Below, one piece after another: positions 19,671-26,085 of a stretch of DNA of 64,000 nt. Each line of letters begins with the position of its first letter. The stretch's first letter is position 1. The notes under the pieces were generated by a model, which was not told where the DNA came from, did not search any database, and saw only the letters and a list, made by a program, of their open reading frames with translations. The DNA comes from Nostocoides sp. Soil756 (GTDB taxonomy: Bacteria > Actinomycetota > Actinomycetes > Actinomycetales > Dermatophilaceae), in assembly GCF_001428065.1 (NCBI RefSeq), contig NZ_LMSE01000004.1:62001-126000 (forward strand), written 5' to 3'. The translations under genes and the position numbers were made by a program.

Positions 19671-20534
19671 ATGCCGTCCGAGCCCGCCGCCGAGTCCCCG
19701 GCGGTCGCGGCCGTGGCCCGGCTGGCCGAGCTCCCCGGGGTCCCTGCGCAGGTCGAGGCCGCGCGGGCCGCGTGCACCCGCCTGCGCTGGCACAACGCCC
19801 TGCGCCGCCGCACCGCGGAGGCCGCCGCCGAGTCGCGGGTGCGCGGAGCCACGGCCAGCGCCGAGCTCGAGGGGGCCAACCTCCCGGTCGACGTCGTGCG
19901 TGACGTGATGCGCGGGGCGGCGACCTGGTCGCCCGACCCCGACCCCGTCGAGCAGGTGGTGCGCGGTGCGGCCGCCGCCACCGCCGAGAGCGAGCACGTG
20001 CTGGGTGTCGTGCTGCGCGCTCCGCTGCAGGCGCTGGCGCGGCTGCACACCGTGGCCGCGGCCGGGCTGGTGGCCGACGACGCCCTGGGCCGCCCGCGGC
20101 GGGCGGGGGAGGGGTGCGCCGAGCTGGGCGACCTGGGGGAGGCGCCGTCCGCGGCCGAGGCCTCGCAACGGCTGCGGGCCGTGGTGCAGGTGCTGCTGGC
20201 GGCGCCCCGGCTGCCGGTGGTCGTCGCGGCGGCCGTGGTGCACGCCGAGATCGTCACCGTGCGGCCGTTCGTGCGCGGCAACGCGGTCGTCGCCCGCGCC
20301 CTGGAGCGCGCGCTGGTGCAGGCGGCCGGGCTCGACCCCACCGGGGTGGCGGTGCTCGAGAAGGGGCACGGCGCCGGCGGGGTGGCCCCCTACGTCGGTG
20401 CGCTCGCGGCCTACGGGCGCGGCGACGTCGCCGGCGTCGGGCTGTGGCTGGCCCACTGCTGCACGGCCGTCGAGGTGGCGGCCGCCGAGGGGGAGCGGGT
20501 CGGCGACGCGGTGCTCGCGGGCCGTCTCACCTAG
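19671..20534 (+). CDS. Fic-like protein with degenerate active site
   Basis: The 287-residue protein resembles the Fic fold: an N-terminal SAELEG (compare the inhibitory S/TxxxEG helix) and a later region VRPFVRGNAVVARALERAL in place of HPFxxGNGRxxR. The catalytic His is Arg, and the second Gly and the Arg are replaced, so AMP transfer is unlikely. Homologues in this chromosomal position are often labelled oxidoreductase. Leaderless: TAGGCT at 19659-19664, six bases, then ATG 19671. It lies directly before two RNA genes and the tad locus, as I recall for Streptomyces SCO3559, so it may have a conserved non-catalytic role. Confidence 0.7.
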   Translation: MPSEPAAESPAVAAVARLAELPGVPAQVEAARAACTRLRWHNALRRRTAEAAAESRVRGATASAELEGANLPVDVVRDVMRGAATWSPDPDPVEQVVRGAAAATAESEHVLGVVLRAPLQALARLHTVAAAGLVADDALGRPRRAGEGCAELGDLGEAPSAAEASQRLRAVVQVLLAAPRLPVVVAAAVVHAEIVTVRPFVRGNAVVARALERALVQAAGLDPTGVAVLEKGHGAGGVAPYVGALAAYGRGDVAGVGLWLAHCCTAVEVAAAEGERVGDAVLAGRLT

Positions 20535-20552
20535 CGGGACGCCGCGGACCCG

Positions 20553-20581
20553 TTGTCGAGGGGGCCGGGCAGGAGTACAAC
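20553..20581 (+). promoter_or_regulatory. Promoter of the candidate Ms1/6S-like RNA
   Basis: TTGTCG at 20553-20558 and TACAAC at 20576-20581 are exactly 17 bases apart and lie just after the Fic-like gene. They predict a start near 20588. No open frame with a ribosome site follows, which favours an RNA gene. Confidence 0.5.
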
Positions 20582-20587
20582 GGAGGG

Positions 20588-20767
20588 GCGAGGTCCTCGA
20601 CCTCCTTCCGAACCACCGCAGGACGACGGGACACCCACGCGCGGGCAGTCCACTGATGGACCGGTCGTCTCGGGCTCGACCCGTGGCGACGGCACGGTTG
20701 CACGCCTGGTCGCCCGCAGGCCCGCGGCGCGAGGAGGCCCCCACTGGCGGTGGGGGCCTCGTCGCGG
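20588..20767 (+). ncRNA. Candidate structured RNA in the Ms1/6S-like position
   Basis: The stretch between a good promoter and a long terminal hairpin is rich in short stems: GAGGTC-CTC-GACCTC, TCCA-CTGA-TGGA and GGG-CTCGA-CCC. It ends with an 11-bp perfect stem GAGGCCCCCAC / GTGGGGGCCTC (20733-20759), flanked by CCCGCG / CGCGGG. In Mycobacterium the RNA polymerase-binding Ms1 RNA, and in Streptomyces a 6S-like RNA, lie beside the 6C RNA and the ssd/tad locus; that is from memory. Position and architecture fit, but I cannot align the sequence, and the 3' end may be further on. Confidence 0.42.
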
Positions 20768-20939
20768 GTCGTCCCGGTAGGCGGCGGCGTCGGACGGCCG
20801 GTGGTGGGTCCGGGACGGTGGTCCGCGGCCCTGCCCTCGGCGCCGGAGTCCCGTTGCGCTGAGGGTCCGCTGATAGCAGGCGCCACGGCGACTCGCCCGG
20901 GCTTGCGCTCACTGGCATGTATGGGACACGAGTGACCCA

Positions 20940-21037
20940 CTCGCTCCCCTTCGGGGTTGAGCGGATGGCGGACCGGCTTCTCCCCCCCGGAGCTCGGCTC
21001 GCCGACGGCCCCGGTTGTCCCCCCGACCGGGGCCGTC
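20940..21037 (+). ncRNA. 6C RNA
   Basis: Two adjacent hairpins each carry a run of six or more C in the loop, the defining feature of 6C RNA. The first, 20967-21003, closes with GGCG/CGCC and holds CCCCCCC. The second, 21004-21037, is a perfect 12-bp stem (GACGGCCCCGGT and complement) with loop TGTCCCCCCG and would also end transcription. A UUCG-capped hairpin (20942-20963) precedes them. 6C RNA lies just upstream of ssd in mycobacteria, as here. The 5' end is approximate. Confidence 0.82.
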
Positions 21038-21083
21038 CCATGTCCGGGAACAAGCAGCCCCTCCACACCGGACGACCCGCCGG

Positions 21084-21121
21084 TCGTCCACAGGCGGCGC
21101 CCGGTCCCGTGGTCGTCCACA
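21084..21121 (+). promoter_or_regulatory. Pair of TCGTCCACA boxes before ssd
   Basis: TCGTCCACA occurs at 21084-21092 and again at 21113-21121, start-to-start distance 29. The same two boxes at the same distance precede the pilin gene (24367 and 24396). They resemble DnaA boxes (TTGTCCACA) but the fixed spacing and placement suggest a tad-locus control element. Confidence 0.55.
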
Positions 21122-21173
21122 GATCGCGGGTCGGGCCTCGACCGGTGGGGGCGGGCGCGGGCACGCTCACGGC

Positions 21174-21920
21174 ATGTCGAACGCAGCCACGGTCATCGCG
21201 GTCGTCGGGGCCTCCGGCGGCCTCGGCGCCAGCACCCTCTCCCTCGCCGTCGGGCGCCGGCTGGCCGCCACCGGCTCACGATCGGTCGTGGTCGACCTCG
21301 CCCTCGGTGCGGGCGGCCTCGACGTCACCGCCGGCATCGAGCACCTCACCGGGCGCCGGTGGGCCGACCTCGCGGGCGTCCGCGGCCGTGTCCCGCCCGG
21401 CCCGTTGCTCGAGGCGCTGCCCGCCGAGGGCGGCTGTCGGGTGCTCTCGGCCGGGGGGCCCGGGCCGGTGATGGTGTCTCCCGGCGCGGTCCGCGACGTC
21501 CTCGAGACGCTCACTACCGCAGGGGTGCCGGTCGCCCTCGATGTCCCGGCGCACAGCCCGCTCCGGGCGGATGCCGTCGCGCGGGCCACGACCGTCGTCG
21601 TCCTCACCGGCCTCACCACTCGTGCTCTCGCGGATGTCGACGCGCTCGTCGAGGCGCTGGTGGAGACGGTCGATGACCTGCCGCACGCCCCGGACCTGCG
21701 GGTGGTCACCCGCGGCGCGCCGCCCTCGGCCGCGGTGCTCGACGACATCGAGGCGCATCTCGGCGTGGGGCACCTGGCCCACCTCGCCGACGACCCTGGG
21801 GTGTGCCGCGACGCCGAGCGCGGTCTCTGGCCGGCGACCTCCCGGGATGCCGTCCGGCGGTGCGCCGACCTCGTCGTCGCCGCGGCGCGAGCACCGGCGG
21901 CAGTGGGCAGGGCGTCGTGA
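21174..21920 (+). CDS. ssd: Ssd/CpaE-like MinD-family ATPase of the Tad locus
   Basis: A 248-residue P-loop-type protein opening VIAVVGASGGLGASTLSLAV. The deviant Walker A lacks both lysines of MinD/CpaE, as in mycobacterial Ssd (septum-site determining). Further marks are VVVDLALGAGGLDVTAG and PVALDVPAHSPLRADAV. It is shorter than mycobacterial Ssd (about 350), lacking the N-terminal receiver-like part. It would localise the Tad machinery or influence division; given the lost lysines, ATP hydrolysis is doubtful. First of a seven-gene unit; stop overlaps the cpaF start. Confidence 0.85.
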   Translation: MSNAATVIAVVGASGGLGASTLSLAVGRRLAATGSRSVVVDLALGAGGLDVTAGIEHLTGRRWADLAGVRGRVPPGPLLEALPAEGGCRVLSAGGPGPVMVSPGAVRDVLETLTTAGVPVALDVPAHSPLRADAVARATTVVVLTGLTTRALADVDALVEALVETVDDLPHAPDLRVVTRGAPPSAAVLDDIEAHLGVGHLAHLADDPGVCRDAERGLWPATSRDAVRRCADLVVAAARAPAAVGRAS

Positions 21921-23089
21921 GCGGGCCGGCCGCCGAGCCCCTGCGCGCCGCGGTGGAGCGCTCGATCCGGGCCGGGAAGCCGCCCACCGTGGGCGCCATC
22001 GGACGGATGGCGCACGAGCAGCAGGCCGTCCTCGGCGACGAGGGGCGCCGGGACGCCGCCGGGCGGCTGGCCGACCGGGTCGTCGGCTTCGGTCCGCTCG
22101 CCCCCCTCCTGGCCGACTCCGTCGTCACCGACGTCCTGGTCAACGGTGACGGCCGGGTGTGGGTCGACCGGGGGGCGGGGGTGGAGCGGGCCGCCGCCGT
22201 GGTGGACCGCGAGGACCTGCGGCCGCTGGCCGTGCGGCTCGCCGGGCTCGCCGGGCGTCGGCTCGACGACTCCCAGCCGTGGGTCGACGGCACGCTGCCC
22301 GGCGGGGTACGGCTGCACGCGGTCCTCCCGCCGTTGGCCGAGGGCGGGGCACACCTCAGCCTCCGGGTGGCCCGGCACCGCGCGGGCCGCGTCACGGCCC
22401 TGGCCGGCCTCGGGGCGGTCGGGCCCGACGGTGTCCGCGTCCTGCGGGCGTTGATGGCGGCGCGCGCGAGCCTCCTCGTCACCGGGGGGACCGGCGCCGG
22501 CAAGACCACCGTCCTGGCGGCGCTGCTGGCCGAGTGCCCCGCCCACGAGCGGCTCGTGGTCGTCGAGGACGTCCGCGAGCTCGACCCCGACCACCCCCAC
22601 GTCGTCCGCCTCCAGGGCCGGTCCGCCAACGTCGAAGGGGTCGGCGGGGTGTCGCTCGCGGTCCTGGTGCGCCAGGCGCTGCGGATGCGGCCCGACCGGT
22701 TGGTCGTCGGGGAGGTGCGCGGAGCCGAGGTCCGCGAGCTCCTGGCCGCCCTCAACACCGGTCACGAGGGCGGCGCCGGAACGCTGCATGCCAACGGCCC
22801 CGAGGAGGTGCCGGCCCGGCTCGAGGCGCTCGGCTCCCTCGCCGGGCTGCCGCGCGAGGCGGTGCACGCCCAGCTGCGAGGCGCCCTGCAGGCCGTGGTC
22901 CACGTCGCACGTGGTGCCGACGGTCGCCGGCGGGTCGACCGGGTCGGCGTCCCCGTCACGATCCCGGACGGCTCGGTCGTGGTCCGGACCGCGATGACCC
23001 ACCGGGCCGGCGACCTGCGGCCGGCCGGCCACTGGGGCTCGCTGGTCGACCTGCTCGGGGGCGACCCCACGCAGGGCGGTGCCGGGTGA
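21917..23089 (+). CDS. cpaF: Tad secretion ATPase CpaF/TadA
   Basis: A hexameric type II/IV secretion ATPase of 390 residues that powers pilus assembly from the cytoplasm. An N-terminal domain (GFGPLAPLLADSVVTDVLVNG) is followed by Walker A GGTGAGKTT (about 194-202), Asp box VVVEDVREL, Walker B RPDRLVVGEVRGAE and the His box NTGHEGGAGTLHAN. The GTG at 21917 overlaps the ssd stop (GTGA). Works with TadB and TadC encoded next. Confidence 0.95.
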   Translation: MSGPAAEPLRAAVERSIRAGKPPTVGAIGRMAHEQQAVLGDEGRRDAAGRLADRVVGFGPLAPLLADSVVTDVLVNGDGRVWVDRGAGVERAAAVVDREDLRPLAVRLAGLAGRRLDDSQPWVDGTLPGGVRLHAVLPPLAEGGAHLSLRVARHRAGRVTALAGLGAVGPDGVRVLRALMAARASLLVTGGTGAGKTTVLAALLAECPAHERLVVVEDVRELDPDHPHVVRLQGRSANVEGVGGVSLAVLVRQALRMRPDRLVVGEVRGAEVRELLAALNTGHEGGAGTLHANGPEEVPARLEALGSLAGLPREAVHAQLRGALQAVVHVARGADGRRRVDRVGVPVTIPDGSVVVRTAMTHRAGDLRPAGHWGSLVDLLGGDPTQGGAG

Positions 23090-23799
23090 GGGCGGTGCTG
23101 CTGGCCGTGGTCGTGGCGGCGGCCGTCCTGGCGTGGCCGTCGGGGAACGTGGGGCGCCGACCGGGCGCCACCGAGGTCCGTGCGGTGGTCCGTGCGGTGG
23201 GCCGCTTGCGCGGGCGCTTCGGTCGCCACCGCGCCACGGCCCCGGGCGGGTGGGTCGCCGATCTCGCCGAGGTGGTGGCCGTCGGCCTGCGAGCAGGGCT
23301 CGACCTCCCCGGGGCGCTCCGGGTCGCGACGACCTCGCCCTCGGTGCGCTCGGCCGCGCCCTGGCTGGGCGAGCGCTGCACCACGTCGGCGTCGCCCGTC
23401 GTCGCCCTGCTCGAGCCACCGCCGGCCGTCGACGCGCGGACCCGCTCCGACCTCGCCGTGCTGGCCCGGGCGTGGCGGGTCTCCGAGGCCACCGGGGCGG
23501 CGGCCTCGCACACGACCGCGGCGGCCGCGGCGTCGGTGCGGGCCCGCCACGAGTCCGAACGCCGGGTCGGTGCGGCGCTGGCGGGCCCGCGCGCCTCGAT
23601 GCGGCTGCTCACGCTGCTGCCGCTGGGTGGCCCCCTGGTCGGTCTCCTGCTGGGCATCGACCCCGTCTCGCTCTACGGCACCGCTGCGGCGCGGTGGGCC
23701 GGGGTGGGCGGCCTCGTGCTCACCGCCACCGGCTGGTCGTGGTCGGCCGCGCTGGTCCGGCGGGCGCAGCGCCCCGCTGACACCTCGGGGGCGCCATGA
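23086..23799 (+). CDS. tadB: TadB-like inner-membrane platform protein
   Basis: The 237-residue protein has an N-terminal helix (about 2-18) and the type II secretion F domain: LAEVVAVGLRAGLDLPGALRV, LARAWRVSEATGAAASHTTA, then two C-terminal helices (about 172-192 and 203-225). GTGA overlap with the cpaF stop. It is short relative to typical TadB (about 300), as usual for the actinobacterial version. Confidence 0.88.
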   Translation: MRAVLLAVVVAAAVLAWPSGNVGRRPGATEVRAVVRAVGRLRGRFGRHRATAPGGWVADLAEVVAVGLRAGLDLPGALRVATTSPSVRSAAPWLGERCTTSASPVVALLEPPPAVDARTRSDLAVLARAWRVSEATGAAASHTTAAAAASVRARHESERRVGAALAGPRASMRLLTLLPLGGPLVGLLLGIDPVSLYGTAAARWAGVGGLVLTATGWSWSAALVRRAQRPADTSGAP

Positions 23800-24356
23800 C
23801 GCCGGGTCTGGTCGGGCTGCTGGTGCTCCTGGCGGGGGTCCTGCCGCCTCCGAGGGCGGTCTCGCGGCGGGCGCTCAGGATGGCCGAGCGCGGGGCGGAT
23901 GCCGGCGGGGGCGGGGCGGCCGCTGCAGCCGTGGCGGACGCCGCAGCGGCCCTGGGGCTCCTGGCGGCCGTCCTGCGCGGTGGTGGTGGGACGGTCGAGA
24001 GTCTGGAGGCGGTGGCGAGGGTCGAGCCCGGGCCGGCGGGGCGCGAGCTGGCCGTGGTCGCCGCCGCGCACCGGTGGGGGGCGGCGCCGGAGCAGGCCTG
24101 GCAGCACGTGGGATCGGGGTGGTCGGCGGCCGCCGCGGCCTGGCACGCCGCCCACGCGGCGGGGGCTGCCCCTGCGGCCCTGCTCGAGGAAGCCGCGCGG
24201 CGGATGATCGACGTCGAGTCCCGCCGGGTGGAGGCCGCCGTGCATCGCGCCGGGGTCCTCCTCGTGCTCCCGCTGGGGCTCTGCTTCCTGCCGGGCTTCG
24301 TCGCCACGACGGTCGCCCCGGTGGTGCTCCTGCTGCTCGGCGACGGGCTGGCGTGA
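23796..24356 (+). CDS. tadC: TadC-like inner-membrane platform protein
   Basis: The 186-residue second T2SSF-domain protein has a first helix at about 3-20, an alanine-rich F domain with AVLRGGGGTVESLEAVARV and APAALLEEAARRMIDVESRRVEA, and a closing helix pair LVLPLGLCFLPGFVATTVAP onwards. Starts in an ATGA overlap with tadB. Partner of TadB in the pilus platform. Confidence 0.87.
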   Translation: MTPGLVGLLVLLAGVLPPPRAVSRRALRMAERGADAGGGGAAAAAVADAAAALGLLAAVLRGGGGTVESLEAVARVEPGPAGRELAVVAAAHRWGAAPEQAWQHVGSGWSAAAAAWHAAHAAGAAPAALLEEAARRMIDVESRRVEAAVHRAGVLLVLPLGLCFLPGFVATTVAPVVLLLLGDGLA

Positions 24357-24366
24357 GCGCGGCGCG

Positions 24367-24404
24367 TCGTCCACAGGCCACCGCCGGGCCGGTCTCCGTC
24401 CACA
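24367..24404 (+). promoter_or_regulatory. Pair of CGTCCACAG boxes before the pilin gene
   Basis: TCGTCCACA at 24367-24375 and CCGTCCACA at 24396-24404 repeat the arrangement before ssd: both pairs read CACAGG, 19 bases, CGTCCACAGA. The 138-base gap containing them is the only real gap in the tad locus, so it probably marks a second transcription start for the pilin and TadE genes. Confidence 0.55.
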
Positions 24405-24494
24405 GACCAGGGCGAGGGTCTCGTCCCGGTCGGCCTCGGGCGCGAGGCTCGGAGCGAGGGCGCGAGAGGCGCGCCCCGACAGGGGAGGTCAGCC

Positions 24495-24695
24495 ATGACA
24501 GCACGCATCATTCACCGGTCCCGGGCCGTGGCCCGGCAGCTACGGCACCTCGGCGAGGAGGGGATGACCACGGCCGAGTACGCGGTCGGGACGGTCGCTG
24601 CCGTGGCCTTCGCGGCGCTGCTGCTCGCGGTCGTCAAGTCCGGGCCCGTCAAGGCCGCGCTGACGCAGATCATCGTCTCGGCGCTGGGCACGTGA
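24495..24695 (+). CDS. DUF4244 Flp-type pilin
   Basis: The 66-residue precursor has a basic leader, then GEEGMTTAEYAVGTVAAVAFAALLLAV, in which G/MTTAEYA resembles the prepilin-peptidase site and the conserved Glu of type IV pilins, followed by one hydrophobic helix and a short C-terminus. DUF4244 genes hold this position in mycobacterial tad loci. Probably the major pilus subunit. ATG with GGGGAGG upstream. No prepilin peptidase is in the window. Confidence 0.87.
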   Translation: MTARIIHRSRAVARQLRHLGEEGMTTAEYAVGTVAAVAFAALLLAVVKSGPVKAALTQIIVSALGT

Positions 24696-25072
24696 GCCGA
24701 GCGGCTCGGGTCGAGGGCGGGATGGTCACCGCGGAGCTCGCGGTGGCTGTCCCGGCCCTGCTCGTCGTCCTGGCGCTCGCCCTCTCGGCGGTCCGGCTGG
24801 GGATCGACGGGGTTCGGGCGGTCGACGCCGCGCACCTCGCGGCGCGGGTGGCTGCGCGGGGTGAGGCGCAGGGCGCGGCGCGAGCCGAGGCGGTACGCCA
24901 CGCCCCCTCCGGGTCGGTGGTGGTCGTCGACGTCGGGGGCGCCTGGGTGCGGGTCAAGGTCACGCCCCCGGTCCCATCGCTGCTCGCGCTGCTGGGGGTC
25001 GGGGCGCCGACCGGCGACGCGCGGGCCCGGCTCGAGGCCTCGGGCCCCGGGCGCGCCTCCCCGGAGGCCTGA
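24692..25072 (+). CDS. TadE-like pseudopilin
   Basis: The 126-residue protein has a near N-terminal signature EGGMVTAELAVAVPALLVVLALAL, a pilin-like cleavage and helix region, then a small exported domain with VVVVDVGGAWVRVKV. The GTG at 24692 overlaps the pilin stop. Equivalent to mycobacterial Rv3655c; probably a minor pilin. Confidence 0.85.
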   Translation: MSRAARVEGGMVTAELAVAVPALLVVLALALSAVRLGIDGVRAVDAAHLAARVAARGEAQGAARAEAVRHAPSGSVVVVDVGGAWVRVKVTPPVPSLLALLGVGAPTGDARARLEASGPGRASPEA

Positions 25073-25074
25073 CC

Positions 25075-25458
25075 ATGACGGGTGCCGGCCCGTGGCGGGG
25101 CGAACAGGGCAGCGCGACCGTCCTGGTCCTGGCCGCCCTGGGGGTGCTCGCCAGCGTGCTGGTCGCCGCACTGGTCCTCGCCGCGGTCGTGCGTGACACC
25201 CACCGCGCCGCGAACGTCGCCGACCGGGCCGCCCTGGCCGCGGCCGCCGGCCTGCTGCGGGGCGGTGCGCCCGACTGTGGCGCGGCCTCCGAGGTCGCCC
25301 GAGCGGCCCGGGCCGTCCTGTCGTCGTGCGCAGCCGGCGGTGGCGGCGTCACGGTCGAGGTCGCGGTCCCGCTCCGCGTGCGGTCGTGGTGGCCCGGGCT
25401 CCCGGCGACGGCGCGAGGCGCCGCCACGGCCGGACTCGCTCGGGAGGCGACGCCGTGA
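25075..25458 (+). CDS. TadE/TadG-like minor pilin (Rv3654c type)
   Basis: The 127-residue protein has an N-terminal GEQGSATVLVLAALGVLASVLVAALVLAAVV helix and the RAANVADRAALAAAAGLL segment typical of Rv3654c-like proteins, then two cysteines (DCGAAS, LSSC) in the exported domain. Starts 2 bases after the TadE stop. Last gene of the tad locus; converges on the coiled-coil protein gene. Confidence 0.83.
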   Translation: MTGAGPWRGEQGSATVLVLAALGVLASVLVAALVLAAVVRDTHRAANVADRAALAAAAGLLRGGAPDCGAASEVARAARAVLSSCAAGGGGVTVEVAVPLRVRSWWPGLPATARGAATAGLAREATP

Positions 25459-25531
25459 ACCGCGGTGTGGCGCTGCGGCGCAGCCGCCTCCGCGGGCGGA
25501 GCCGGGCCCGGGGCGACCGCCTGGGGTGCGG

Positions 25532-26026
25532 TCAGCGCGTGGTGCCGGCCGGGGGCTCGCCGTCGGGGCGGGTCTCGGTGCGCGCCTCGGCCACCTCGGC
25601 CCGGCGACGGGCGGTCTCGGTTGCGGTGTGCTGCTCGGCCACCCGGGTCTCCGCATCGCGGCGCAGCTCGGCCTCGCGCTCCTCGTGGCGGCGACGCTCG
25701 TCCTCGAGCTGGCGCTCGCGGGCGGCGACCTCCTCCTTCATCCGGGCCTCGTCGGCCAGCCGACGCTCCTCGGCCTCGCGGGCGCTCTCCCTGGCCTCCA
25801 CCCGGCGGCGGTGGCTCCGCTTGGTCCCGACGCGCAGCAGGAACCAGCCGAACCAGAAGACGGTGATGATGACCATGCCGGCCACGAGCAGGGCCAGCGG
25901 CGGCAGGCTCAACGTCCCCCCGAGCACCGGGATGTCGACGGTGTCGGTGAGTGACCCCGTGCCGATGAAGAGCAGGATCCCCGCCACGAGGGCGACGAGG
26001 ACGAGGAGCACGCCGAGGATGACCAT
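25532..26026 (-). CDS. Two-helix membrane protein with charged coiled-coil tail
   Basis: The 164-residue protein has two membrane helices (about 1-22 and 40-64). A long Arg/Glu-rich tail (about 72-145; RRVEARESAREAEERRLADE and similar) is almost surely helical and coiled-coil, on the cytoplasmic side by the positive-inside rule. The layout recalls LapA-domain proteins, but I do not assign a family. Leaderless start: TAGGGT (complement of 26034-26039) lies 7 bases before ATG 26026. Situated between the tad locus and the helicase. Confidence 0.75.
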   Translation of the reverse strand: MVILGVLLVLVALVAGILLFIGTGSLTDTVDIPVLGGTLSLPPLALLVAGMVIITVFWFGWFLLRVGTKRSHRRRVEARESAREAEERRLADEARMKEEVAARERQLEDERRRHEEREAELRRDAETRVAEQHTATETARRRAEVAEARTETRPDGEPPAGTTR

Positions 26027-26085
26027 GGTGCGGACCCTACCCCCCTGACCAGCAGGAATGCGGCCGCGCGCCGCTCGGTCCGCCC

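Larger units (their letters stand above)
20535..21173. other. Long protein-free region with RNA genes
   Basis: These 640 bases contain no convincing protein gene: short open frames lack ribosome sites and family resemblance. The region holds a promoter and hairpin unit (20553-20767), a 160-base stretch with nothing I can name, a 6C RNA (about 20940-21037), and a pair of TCGTCCACA boxes before ssd. Confidence 0.75.

Noticed and set aside
20768-20934. Protein-coding or riboswitch content between the two RNAs
   Set aside because: No ribosome site, no family match and no recognisable riboswitch core; it is left as unexplained sequence.
21084-21121. Replication origin from DnaA-like boxes
   Set aside because: Only two boxes, no AT-rich unwinding region, and no dnaA, dnaN or gyr genes nearby.
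25459-25531. Extra small gene after the tad locus
   Set aside because: A 73-base gap between convergent genes with no start plus ribosome site.
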